Under the pieces are notes generated by a model. It had not been told where the DNA came from. It saw only the letters and a program-made list of their open reading frames with translations, and made no database searches. Below, in pieces: positions 18,250-28,100 of a stretch of DNA of 64,000 nt. How positions within the stretch are numbered: position 1 is the first letter of the stretch; every line of letters begins with the position of its first letter. Source of the stretch: Bacteroides sp. 214 (GTDB lineage: Bacteria; Bacteroidota; Bacteroidia; Bacteroidales; Bacteroidaceae); contig NZ_QVML01000003.1 of assembly GCF_010501015.1 (NCBI RefSeq), positions 120,486-184,485 of the forward strand, in the 5' to 3' direction. The translations under genes and the position numbers were made by a program.

Positions 18250-19263
18250 ATGAAAAGTAAGTTTGTGTACTTATCGTTGCTGTTTTTATTGTTTACATCA
18301 ATGAAAAGCGACAGTAATAGTAATATATCACAGCACGTTTGCAACTACGATATGATAGTGGATAAAGATGGAGGCAGTGATTTTTGTTCCGTTCAGGAAG
18401 CTATCAATGCAGTGCCCGATTTCCGCAAAAATATTCGTACCACTATCTTGATACGCAAGGGGGTGTATAAAGAAAAAATCGTTATTCCCGAAAGCAAAAT
18501 AAATATTTCATTAATAGGTGAAGACGGCACAGTGCTTACTTATGATGACTATGCGTCAAAACCCAACCGCTTTGGCGAAGAAATGGGAACATCGGGTTCA
18601 TCGAGTTGCTATATCTATGCTCCTGATTTTTATGCGGAGAACATAGTTTTCGAGAATTCGGCTGGTCTTGTAGGACAAGCGGTGGCTTGCTTTGTTAGCG
18701 GTGAAAGAGTTTTTTTTAAGAACTGCAAGTTCTTGGGATATCAGGATACGCTTTATACTTACGGAAAGAGTAGTCGGCAGTACTACGAAGATTGCTATAT
18801 AGAAGGTACGGTAGATTTTATCTTTGGTTGGTCTACCGCACTATTTAATCGTTGCACTATTCATAGCAAAAGCGATGGTTATTTGACTGCACCCTCTACA
18901 GATAAAGGTAAAAAATATGGTTACGTATTCTATAATTGTAACCTCACGGCCGATGAGGGTGTTAGCGGTGTTTATCTTTCCCGCCCATGGCGGCCATATG
19001 GACAAGCTGTGTTTATTAGCTGCCACATGGGTAAACATATTTCGCCCGAAGGTTGGGATAATTGGGGGAACAAAAAAAATGAAAAGACAGCATTTTATGC
19101 CGAGTATGATAGTAGGGGAGAGGGTGCAAACCCTCAAGCGCGTTCAGCATTTTCTCACCAACTAAAGAACCTGAAAGGCTATGCAATAGAAACCATATTA
19201 TTGGGCGAAGATGGTTGGAATCCTGTAGAGAAAGGAAATGAACTGATTCATGTGATAAGATGA
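18250..19263 (+). CDS. Pectin methylesterase (CE8)
   Basis: A 337-residue exported pectinesterase of carbohydrate esterase family 8, which removes methyl groups from homogalacturonan. I use the ATG at 18250, which gives a signal peptide; the in-frame ATG at 18175 would add 25 residues that look non-coding. All active-site blocks are present: GVYKEKI, GQAVAC (oxyanion Gln), GYQDTLY (Gln and acid Asp), VDFIFG (nucleophile Asp) and LSRPWRPYG (substrate-binding Arg). Length is typical of a single-domain enzyme. It precedes the second susC by 75 bp with no clear promoter between, so it probably heads the pectin-related operon. Confidence 0.93.
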   Translation: MKSKFVYLSLLFLLFTSMKSDSNSNISQHVCNYDMIVDKDGGSDFCSVQEAINAVPDFRKNIRTTILIRKGVYKEKIVIPESKINISLIGEDGTVLTYDDYASKPNRFGEEMGTSGSSSCYIYAPDFYAENIVFENSAGLVGQAVACFVSGERVFFKNCKFLGYQDTLYTYGKSSRQYYEDCYIEGTVDFIFGWSTALFNRCTIHSKSDGYLTAPSTDKGKKYGYVFYNCNLTADEGVSGVYLSRPWRPYGQAVFISCHMGKHISPEGWDNWGNKKNEKTAFYAEYDSRGEGANPQARSAFSHQLKNLKGYAIETILLGEDGWNPVEKGNELIHVIR

Positions 19264-19338
19264 ACGTATGAAAAACATAAATAGAAAAAGGGATGTACAA
19301 AACCAAGTTTTTAATTTTCAATCTAATAGTTTAAGTTT

Positions 19339-22300
19339 ATGAATGACAGGAAAAAAACTATGTTAATGTTTGGAGCATTATTTTGCTTCAATTTAATGGC
19401 TTTCTCTGAGGTAGTTCATGCCGGAGTAGATTATATTTCGGATGGGCAAACAACAGAAGAGCAGCAACAAGTAACAAATCAGAAAAAGCTAAAGATTTCT
19501 GGTATTGTGAAAGACACAAATGGCGAACCGGTTATCGGTGCTACCATTATGGAAAGTGGTACCTCAAATGGTGTAGTTACCAACATGGATGGTAACTTTA
19601 CAATGGATGTTGCCTCAAACGGTGTGTTGAAAGTTTCTTATATCGGCTATACCGAACAAGAGGTATATGTAGGTGGTAAGAGTTTTTTTAATATCATATT
19701 GGTCGAAGATACCAAGTTGTTGGATGAGGTTGTAGTTATTGGGTACGGTACGGTTAAGCGTCGCGACCTGACCGGTGCTGTGGCTTCTGTGAAGAGCGAA
19801 GATATTACAGCCAATCCGGTGTCGAATGTGGCACAGGCTCTGCAAGGGCGTTTGGCGGGTGTAAATGTAACTTCTCAAGACGGACGCCCTGGGGCAACTA
19901 TCTCTGTCCGTGTGCGTGGAGGAGGTTCAATTACACAGTCGAACGAACCGCTTTATGTGGTAGATGGACTTCCTGTGGGAGGTATCAGCGATATTCCCGC
20001 TTCGGAAATTGAGTCTATTGACGTGTTGAAAGATGCTTCATCTACAGCTATCTATGGTGCAAGAGGAGCAAATGGTGTAATCTTAGTTACTACAAAAGGC
20101 GGTAAACAAGAACGGGTTAGGGTATCTTACGAAGGTTATGTACAAGCCCGGACAGTAGCCGATAAATTGGAAACACTATCCGCACAGGATTATGTACTGA
20201 ATAGCTGGAGCTATGCAGCTTCTCGCGGAACTGCCAATAAAGATGCTGTAGAAAAATATTTTGGTTTAGGTAGCAACTACGGCAATCATTATGCTGATTA
20301 TGCTAATGTTAAGGCACATGATTATACTGACGATGTGTTACGTACTGCATGGGCGCATAGCCATTATATAACTATTTCGGGTGGCAATGAATCAACCAAA
20401 ATCAGTAGTACAATTGGTTTTATTGATGAAGAAGGAATCAAGATTAACTCTGACTATAATAGAATGAATGGTTCATTCAAACTTCAGCAGAAGTTATCTA
20501 AGAGGTTGAATTTGGATTTTGATGTTCGCTACACCGAATCCAACTCTTCCGGTGGTAAAGACAACGGTGCGGCTACTGCCTATACATATCGTCCGATAGA
20601 CAATCCGTTGGGAGGAGTTCATTTCTCCGAAGTGGCATCGGGTTTCAGCTTTGGTATTGCGAATATTGACGATAAGCACAATCCGGTAGAGCTCATTAAT
20701 GACATCACAAGCAAGTCTTTGTCGCGTTCATTGAGAGCCTCGGGTGCTTTATCTTGGGAAATAATAGATGGATTGATAGCTCGCAGTGAAGTAACCATGT
20801 CACGTGGATCTTCTAAAAGCTCATATTACGAAAATGGCTATACCAATGGTGACAAACGCGCCACACTATCTCGTGGATTAACCGAAGGTCTCCATTCTGT
20901 TTCTACATTGAACTATAGCTTTGACTTGGGCAGCAACCATGTCTTTTCTGTGCTTTTGGGTAATGAAGTGTCAAAATCGAAATCAGAATCCAGTAGAATG
21001 GATGGTCGTGGTTATCCTGATACGTTTGATTATAAAAAGACAATGGGACTTATTCATACGGCAACCTACTCTTATTCATCGACCAATTCTATTGGGGTTC
21101 CGTCTCATTCGGTTTCTTTCTTTGGGCGTGCAAATTATACATTGATGGATCGCTATTTGTTTACAGCAACATTCCGTGCCGATGGTTCTTCTAAGTTTGC
21201 TCAAAACAATCGTTGGGGATATTTCCCCGCCGGAGCTTTTGCATGGAGAGTTTTTGACGAACCTTTTATGGAGAGCACAAAAGATTGGTTGTCTAATTTG
21301 AAACTTCGATTGTCTTATGGTACTTCGGGTGCGGATAATATCAGTTCTAACTTGTGGCGCGAAACATGGTCTAGCCTTGGTTTGAGCAGCAATCATACAC
21401 CGATTAATGGAGAGCTTATTTCGTTCTATCGCCCCGACGGATTGCTTGCAAACCAGGATTTGAAATGGGAAACAACTATATCTCGTAACCTTGGTATTGA
21501 TTTTGGCATTTTAGACAATCGTATTAATGGTAGTATTGAGCTTTATTGGAATACTACAAAAGACTTGTTGATGGCTGTGCCGGTAGATAATACAACAGGA
21601 TATTCTTATCAATATCAGAACTTCGGACAGACTTCCAATCGTGGTATTGAGTTTTCAGTAAATGCCGATATCATAAAAACGAAAGATTTCAGATTCAATA
21701 TGGGAGTTATTTATAACTACAACCGCAATAAGTTGGATAAACTGGATAACGCGGATCAATACCTATATTCATCGAATTGGGCTTCTTCGGCTCTTGTTCC
21801 AACAAACGATTTTATGTTTATAGTGGGTAAGCCAATCGGGCAAGTTCGTGGATTTATCAGTGAAGGAGTTTACACGGTAGATGATTTCAATTATACAAAC
21901 GGACAATACGTGTTGAAGGAAAATACGTCCGATCTTACAAAGGCAATCACAGCCACTTATATGCACCCATTTAATATACCTTCGGGTCAAACGGCTTTCC
22001 CGGGTGCTCCTAAATTCCGCGACGTAGATGAAAGTGGAAAGATTGATATGGATGACGCTACGAATTTGGGTGCACTGTTGCCAAGTCATACAGGAAGTTT
22101 TCAACTAAATTTCAACTACAAGAACTTTGATCTTTCATCAAATTTCACCTGGGTTGCAGGAGGCAAAATCTATAATGTAGCCGCTATGGGAAATATGCAG
22201 GGTAACGAGTTTGTTGGTATCGGTCAACAGCGTTCAAGCAAAGTTCGCAATGCTTATAAGGCATACAGTGTAGATGCATCCGGCAATCTTTATCCGGTAA

Positions 22301-22671
22301 CCAATCCTGATGAGTTAAGAATATTGAATGCAGGTGCCAAGTACGAGTTACCTTACCATCAAAGTGGTATAACTTCTTCCGAATGGATTGAAGATGGTTC
22401 TTATCTGCGTTTGCAAACGCTAACGATAGGTTATACGTTGCCCAAATCGTTATTGCAAAAGATAGGTGTAAGCAATGCGCGTTTCTACCTTACGGGAGCC
22501 AATTTATTTACAATTACCGGTTATTCGGGGTTAGATCCTGAAGTAAGTGTTACACCGACAGGACGATCGGGATACTCTGGCAATCTAAGCGTTTTCCCAA
22601 CTCCGAATATGGATAATGGGGCTTATCCTCGTGCAAGAACATTTACACTGGGTGCAAACATTACGTTCTAA
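19339..22671 (+). CDS. SusC-family TonB-dependent transporter (pectin-related locus)
   Basis: A 1,110-residue SusC/RagA-type outer-membrane transporter. A signal peptide (to about residue 28, VVHA) is followed by a glutamine-rich linker, a carboxypeptidase-like domain (about 50-125, GIVKDTNGEPVIGATI), the TonB-box-like LDEVVVIGYGTVKRRDLTG, a plug with RVRGGGSITQSNEPLYVVDG, and a beta-barrel ending GANITF. It should import oligosaccharides with the SusD protein encoded 29 bp downstream. The upstream pectin methylesterase and the divergent acetyl esterase suggest pectic oligosaccharides, but this is context only. Control is probably by the propeller HTCS encoded convergently downstream. Confidence 0.96.
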   Translation: MNDRKKTMLMFGALFCFNLMAFSEVVHAGVDYISDGQTTEEQQQVTNQKKLKISGIVKDTNGEPVIGATIMESGTSNGVVTNMDGNFTMDVASNGVLKVSYIGYTEQEVYVGGKSFFNIILVEDTKLLDEVVVIGYGTVKRRDLTGAVASVKSEDITANPVSNVAQALQGRLAGVNVTSQDGRPGATISVRVRGGGSITQSNEPLYVVDGLPVGGISDIPASEIESIDVLKDASSTAIYGARGANGVILVTTKGGKQERVRVSYEGYVQARTVADKLETLSAQDYVLNSWSYAASRGTANKDAVEKYFGLGSNYGNHYADYANVKAHDYTDDVLRTAWAHSHYITISGGNESTKISSTIGFIDEEGIKINSDYNRMNGSFKLQQKLSKRLNLDFDVRYTESNSSGGKDNGAATAYTYRPIDNPLGGVHFSEVASGFSFGIANIDDKHNPVELINDITSKSLSRSLRASGALSWEIIDGLIARSEVTMSRGSSKSSYYENGYTNGDKRATLSRGLTEGLHSVSTLNYSFDLGSNHVFSVLLGNEVSKSKSESSRMDGRGYPDTFDYKKTMGLIHTATYSYSSTNSIGVPSHSVSFFGRANYTLMDRYLFTATFRADGSSKFAQNNRWGYFPAGAFAWRVFDEPFMESTKDWLSNLKLRLSYGTSGADNISSNLWRETWSSLGLSSNHTPINGELISFYRPDGLLANQDLKWETTISRNLGIDFGILDNRINGSIELYWNTTKDLLMAVPVDNTTGYSYQYQNFGQTSNRGIEFSVNADIIKTKDFRFNMGVIYNYNRNKLDKLDNADQYLYSSNWASSALVPTNDFMFIVGKPIGQVRGFISEGVYTVDDFNYTNGQYVLKENTSDLTKAITATYMHPFNIPSGQTAFPGAPKFRDVDESGKIDMDDATNLGALLPSHTGSFQLNFNYKNFDLSSNFTWVAGGKIYNVAAMGNMQGNEFVGIGQQRSSKVRNAYKAYSVDASGNLYPVTNPDELRILNAGAKYELPYHQSGITSSEWIEDGSYLRLQTLTIGYTLPKSLLQKIGVSNARFYLTGANLFTITGYSGLDPEVSVTPTGRSGYSGNLSVFPTPNMDNGAYPRARTFTLGANITF

Positions 22672-22700
22672 CCCGAATAATAATTAAAACAGAGAACAAC

Positions 22701-24830
22701 ATGAAAAAGATAATAAATATAACTCTTGTGGCATTGATGCTGTTTACGGCTACAAGTTGCAAAGATTTTCTCGATACGGCATCTCCGAGCGTACTCGACC
22801 GTGAATCTGTATTCTCAAGCGAAGAATCTGCACGGGCAGCGTTGTATTATGGTTATGAAACCTTAAGGGCGAACAGAAGTCTGCACTCTACCGGATTCTT
22901 TTGGCATCCGGTGTGGGGATCGGACATTGAAGACTCGCAAGACACGTACAATGAAGGCAGCGCAGGTATTCTTCAGAAGTGGTTCTATCCATTAGGAACA
23001 AGTACCTACAATATAAATACGGGCGAAGGAACAGAAGTGTTTACGAAGCTGTACGAAACAATTTCTGTGGCCAACTCATTGATAAGTAGTTTTGAGTCAT
23101 TGAGTAATTTTGGAACAATTATGAGTGGAGAACCCAATAGCCTTTCGGATATTTACGGTCAGGCTGTTGCGCTGCGGGCTACTTGTTACTGGGAGCTTTG
23201 CCGCTGGTATGGCGATATTCCTCATGTACTGAATGCGGGCGAAAAAGCTCAGGGCCTTACGTCTCGTTATGCCATTTACGATTATCATGTGAGTAAGCTC
23301 ATAGAGGTTGAACCGCATATGTTCCGGCCGGGCGAGGGTATTAATCGCGCAGATGTTATGAATCGTACATACGTACAAGGATTAATAGGCAGAATATGTT
23401 TGTACAATGGAGGTTATGCTACACGTAGAACCGATCTTGGAGCAGATTTCTATACTGACGCAAAAGGCAATGTGCTCTCTTTCGAAGATTGGAGTGTAGA
23501 AAAGAACCAAGCAATTTATGGACGTAGAAGTGACTGGAAAGAAATCTTTGCCATTGCTAAGCAATACCTGAAAATGTGTGCCGATAATCCTGGTTCGGTT
23601 GTTCTGCATACCACCGACCCTCGTGGCGAAGGCGCAAATGGCGAGGTGTATAATAATCCGTTTCAGTACACCTTCCACCAGATGCATGCCGGCGACAATG
23701 TGACGCTTGCCGATGAATCTATCTATGAAATACCTTACGAAGCCTTAGGCGGATCCGATCGCCCGGCTTACATCGGTCGTCCTTCGACCGGAGGTAATGG
23801 ACAAGCACCTTGTATTGCTTGCGGGCAAGATCGTATTCAGGCTCATTTCTACTATGGTTGGTTCGACAATGAGGATATGCGTCGCGATGCTTCTGTTGCT
23901 GTTACCGGTAGTACGGGGCAAGGAGAAGAATTGATACAGTCGTTCGATCGTAGCGCATGGGGAAAAGGTTCGGGACCGGGTACCAATAAGTGGGACTGGA
24001 ACCGGATTGCTACTCCAAACACCCAATCGTATGGAAACTCCGGAATTAACACCTCTTACATGCGCATTAGCCATGTATATTTAATGTTGGCCGAAGTTTA
24101 CGCTGCCCTTGGCGAGGATGCTAATGCAAAAACCTATCTGGGTATGGTTCATCATCGTGCGTTTCCGGGTAATAAAGATGCTAACTTTGACCAGTATATC
24201 GCCGATTGCGGTTCAATCTATAAAGCTGTAATCAAGGAACGCGCACTGGAGTTCAGTGGCGAAGGTATGCGTCGTTTCGATATTATCCGCACAGGTATTC
24301 TTCCGGAAGTAGCTGTTGAAAACCGCAAAGTAATGAAAACTATTATCGACGGTATACGTGCAAACGGCTACTATACGTTCGATAACGGTAATCAGTTCCC
24401 GGCTTATATCTGGACAAAGATGGTTGATGCCAAGGCGGAGTATGGTTACCGCTTGACGGCGCAAACTCCTGCCGATAAAGAAGATGACCCGGTTCTGTTT
24501 CCCGGCTGGCGCGGTCAGCATAACAACTGGGGTGGTATTATACCTGCTTACGCGAATCAAAACATGACAAACGTAGCCATCAAAGGCTTGTTTAAGCATA
24601 TAGCTCCCGGTAGTGCCGAGGCGCTGGCGCTGGAAGCCGATGGATATGTACAAACCAATTGGGGTATTGATATGTTGAATTACGAAGATTCGTATGCCAA
24701 TAAGTTGTTTGCCGGTTATTCTGATGCCGACTTTGCCGCCAAGAATCCTCCTATCCATTTGCTTCCCAATACGTATCAGGTGCTTTTGAACTCTGGTATC
24801 ACTAATGGTTATGGGTTTAGACAACAATAG
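22701..24830 (+). CDS. SusD-family lipoprotein, unusually long (pectin-related locus)
   Basis: A 709-residue RagB/SusD-family lipoprotein with lipid Cys20 (ATSC) followed by KDFLD, the standard SusD start. Conserved blocks include RATCYWELCRWYGDIP and the C-terminal YMRISHVYLMLAEVYAALG and ERALEFSGEGMRRFDIIRTG. It partners the SusC encoded just upstream. It is about 150-200 residues longer than an average SusD; much of the extra length is a long C-terminal tail after residue 540 and an insertion around 290-400. An intrinsic terminator follows 39 bp after the stop, closing the operon. Confidence 0.94.
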   Translation: MKKIINITLVALMLFTATSCKDFLDTASPSVLDRESVFSSEESARAALYYGYETLRANRSLHSTGFFWHPVWGSDIEDSQDTYNEGSAGILQKWFYPLGTSTYNINTGEGTEVFTKLYETISVANSLISSFESLSNFGTIMSGEPNSLSDIYGQAVALRATCYWELCRWYGDIPHVLNAGEKAQGLTSRYAIYDYHVSKLIEVEPHMFRPGEGINRADVMNRTYVQGLIGRICLYNGGYATRRTDLGADFYTDAKGNVLSFEDWSVEKNQAIYGRRSDWKEIFAIAKQYLKMCADNPGSVVLHTTDPRGEGANGEVYNNPFQYTFHQMHAGDNVTLADESIYEIPYEALGGSDRPAYIGRPSTGGNGQAPCIACGQDRIQAHFYYGWFDNEDMRRDASVAVTGSTGQGEELIQSFDRSAWGKGSGPGTNKWDWNRIATPNTQSYGNSGINTSYMRISHVYLMLAEVYAALGEDANAKTYLGMVHHRAFPGNKDANFDQYIADCGSIYKAVIKERALEFSGEGMRRFDIIRTGILPEVAVENRKVMKTIIDGIRANGYYTFDNGNQFPAYIWTKMVDAKAEYGYRLTAQTPADKEDDPVLFPGWRGQHNNWGGIIPAYANQNMTNVAIKGLFKHIAPGSAEALALEADGYVQTNWGIDMLNYEDSYANKLFAGYSDADFAAKNPPIHLLPNTYQVLLNSGITNGYGFRQQ

Positions 24831-24868
24831 TGTTTTATATTAGGTAAGAAGTTGTTTTAGTAAGTTTG

Positions 24869-24900
24869 GGGCGGTTGTTTTATGACCGCCCTTTCTTTTT
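24869..24900 (+). terminator. Intrinsic terminator after susD
   Basis: A 7-bp GC-rich stem (GGGCGGT, 24869-24875, with ACCGCCC, 24885-24891) and 9-nt loop are followed at once by TTTCTTTTT. It ends the pesterase-susC-susD transcription unit. Confidence 0.85.
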
Positions 24901-24954
24901 ATCGCATTGTAGAGGGCTATAATCCACATTTCTCTTCCGTCGTAGTACTTCGAC

Positions 24955-25122
24955 GACATGAACCTCTGCAGGTTTGCTTCGTCCGGGCACTCGGTTGACA
25001 TGAACCTCTGCAGGTTTGCTTCGTCCGGGCACTCGGATGAGATGAACCTCCGCAGGTTTGCTTCGTCCGGGCACTCGGTTGACGTGAACCTCCGCAGGTT
25101 TGCTCCGTCCGGGCACTCGGTT
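24955..25122. repeat. Four 42-bp tandem repeats
   Basis: Four head-to-tail units begin at 24955, 24997, 25039 and 25081, with a partial fifth start (GAGATGAA) at 25123. The core AACCTC(T/C)GCAGGTTTGCT is nearly invariant, and the units differ only at a few positions (for example GACATG, GAGATG, GACGTG). Each unit is about 57% G+C, above its surroundings, and contains two small dyads (ACCT..AGGT and CCG..CGG). Since 42 is a multiple of three, both strands read as 14-residue peptide repeats, but no start, signal or family supports a protein. It lies between the susD terminator and the HTCS stop. Confidence 0.9.
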
Positions 25123-25154
25123 GAGATGAATCACCTCTTTTTCTTGCGTGCTGT

Positions 25155-28100
25155 TTACTTCCGTGTTTCTTTATACTCGGTGGGTGTCATGGAGAAAACC
25201 TGTTTAAAGCATTTGCTGAAATAATGCGGGTCGTTGAACCCAACCATATAGGCAATTTGTGCCATGTTGTTTTCGCCTTCTTCAATGAGTTTGGCTGCTC
25301 GTTTCATTCTGACCTCCTTAATGAATTCTACAGGAGATAACCCAATGAGCGATTTGAGTTTCTTGAAGAAAACCGAGCGGCTCATGTTGAGGCTACCGGC
25401 AAGATGCTCTACCATAAGAGTGCCATTGTCCATGTTTTCGTTCATCAATTTCATTAGATTGTTCATGAACTTTTGGTCGTATGCAGATAGGGTAGGAGTC
25501 TGTATGTCGGTTGTTTCCTTTTCTGCTTGTTCGTCGTTCGTATGGGTAATGAGCGAGGCGCAGTATAGGGCTTGGAGTTTTTTGCGCTGCTCCAGCAGGT
25601 TGAAGATACGCGCCTTGAGGTAGGTGCCGCTAAAGGGCTTGGTGATGTAGTCGTCGGCTCCAAGCTCCATGCCCTCTATCTTGCTTTCGATATTCGATTT
25701 GGCTGTAAGCAATACGATAGGAATATGGCTGGTATTCATATCGGCACGTAGCTCTTTCATCATTTCGATGCCATCCATCTGGGGCATCATAACATCGCTG
25801 ATAATGATATCGGGGGTGTATTCTTTAGCCTTCAGCACTCCTTCCTTTCCGTTTTTAGCCTCAATGATGTTGAAATAGTCTATAAATATGGTTCTCAGGA
25901 AGAAGCGGAGTTCCTCATTATCTTCGACCAGCAACATCGTTTCTTTATTCGTGTTTACCTCTATCTCCTCTTCAATGTGCATTGTTGCTATTTCCTGATA
26001 TGCTTTTAGAGGTTTTTGCCCGGATACGTAATCGGTTAGTATAAACTCGATGTCATCGTCGAAATGCTCTTTGCCTTTAGGAAGTATTATCGTGAAGTTG
26101 CTTCCTGCTCCGAGTGTGCTATCGAGAGTAATTTCTCCTTTGTGCATCTCTACCAGCTCTTTTACCAAGGAAAGACCAATGCCGGAAGAGGGCTGATTAA
26201 AGAGATTTCTGTCTACAATGTTTTCGAACCGTACAAACAATGATTTTTGTTTGTTTTCGGAGATGCCGATGCCTTTATCTTGTACGCTGATAAGGAGTTG
26301 TTTCTCGTTCTCGGTTATGATAACCGCTATTTGCTTGCCTTGAGGGGTGTACTTAAATGCGTTGGATAATAGATTAAAAATAACATTCTCCAGTTTGTCG
26401 GCATCTGCCCATATATAAATCGATGTTTGTTTGCTTTCCAACTTAAAGTCAATTTGCCGTTCGTCGGCTATGGCATAAAAATTCTCCATGATACTGCGAA
26501 CAAATGCCACTGCATCGATTTGCTGTACTTGCATCTTCATTTTATTGTTCTGTATCTTTCGGAAGTCCAATATCTGATTTACAAGGCGAAGCATCCTACC
26601 GGTGTTTCTTTCTACCAGTAATAGCTGTTCGCGAACCTCGTTACTGAGTCGGGAGTTACTCAGAATTTGTTCAACGGGTCCGGCTATTAGAGTCAATGGT
26701 GTGCGAAGCTCATGCGAAATATTGGTAAAGAAGCGCAGCTTGAGGTCGGATACTTTTTGTTCAATGACAACTTCGTTCTTTAATCTGTAAAAAGAAAACA
26801 AGATATATACGGTGGTTAAAACAATAGCGATGAGCCCTAAGGTATAAATAAGTATTGCCCATGGTGTTTCCCAGAAAGAAGGAAGAATCTCGATAGACAG
26901 GGATCGATCGTTTTCCATCCAAACTCCGTCGCTATTGGTTGATTTTACGATGAATGTATATTCTCCCTTGGGCAGGTTGGTGTAAGTTGCGATGCGTCTT
27001 TTATTTACGTAGTTCCACTCTTTCTCAAACCCTTTTAGTGTATAGGCGTAGAGTATATCTTCGGGAAACCTCATGTCGAGCGCGGCATACTGTATGCTGA
27101 TTGCGTTGTTCCTGTGCGAGAGTGTAAGCTTGTGGGTATCGTCAATGTTAACCTGCAGAATTCCGCTTTGGTCGGTGGGCAGAATAACCTTGTCGCCCAG
27201 TTGAAGCTGAGAAAGAGTAATCTTAGGCGTATAGTTACTTTTATAGATAGAGTCCGGATGAAAGGCAAATATTCCTTTGTTGGTGTTCAAGAGAATATCT
27301 CCTTGCTGGTTTCGCACAGCCGCTCCTTCATTGAAGCGAAGTCGGGTAGGAAAGAATTTTGCAGCGTAGCTTTCTGTAATCATGGTTTCGGGGTTGAATT
27401 TACATAATTCCTCTTCGGTAGTAATCCAAATATTGCCATGTGTGTCTTCTTCTAGTGAGAGCAAAATGTCCGAGGGCAGACCATCTTGTGTTGTGTATGT
27501 TTGAAAGTGGGCTTTTTCATCATCGTATAGTATGAGTTTACTTAATCCACCACCGAATGTCGCAATGTACAGTTCTTCTTTTTGGGTAAGATAGATGCAG
27601 TGAACGTCGCCATTACCAAGACTACTTAAGTCGCCCGGGATGCGGGTATAGCGGTTAAAAGTAATTCTTTCGGGCTCAACGAAATCATCCTTAAAAGTAA
27701 GTAATCCGGCGGTTGAACCTATCCAAATGTTTCCTTTACGGTCTGACGTAATGAAACGGGTACGCGAGCATTGGTTAATCGGGTAATTCTTTAGGTGGTT
27801 GCGGTGATTGATAAAGATTGTTTCATTGTGTTTGTCGTAATCTACATAATTTAATCCGCCGCCATAAGTTGCTATCCACAGTTTTCCTTTTGTGTCTTCG
27901 TATACGCAATATATGTTGTTATCGCTGAGGCTGTATATGTTATCGGCGTTGTGTGTATAGAATTTCAGCCGGTATTGCTTATCTTTTATTGGGGTTGCCG
28001 ATATTAATCCATTTCCTTTGGTTCCTATCCATACTACGCCCTTATGATCTTGCGTAATAGAATATGCCATACCAAGTGTCTCTTTAATGGTTGCAGAGAT

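Noticed and set aside
24213..24827. 204-codon open frame antisense to susD
   Set aside because: It is the complementary reading of a well-supported SusD coding region and has no recognisable domain.
24955..25122. CRISPR-like array
   Set aside because: The units are contiguous with no unique spacers, and no cas genes are in the window.
24880..25224. Open frames of 84 and 88 codons on opposite strands over the 42-bp repeats
   Set aside because: They exist only because the repeat unit is a multiple of three and lacks stops; no signal, family or start context supports a protein.
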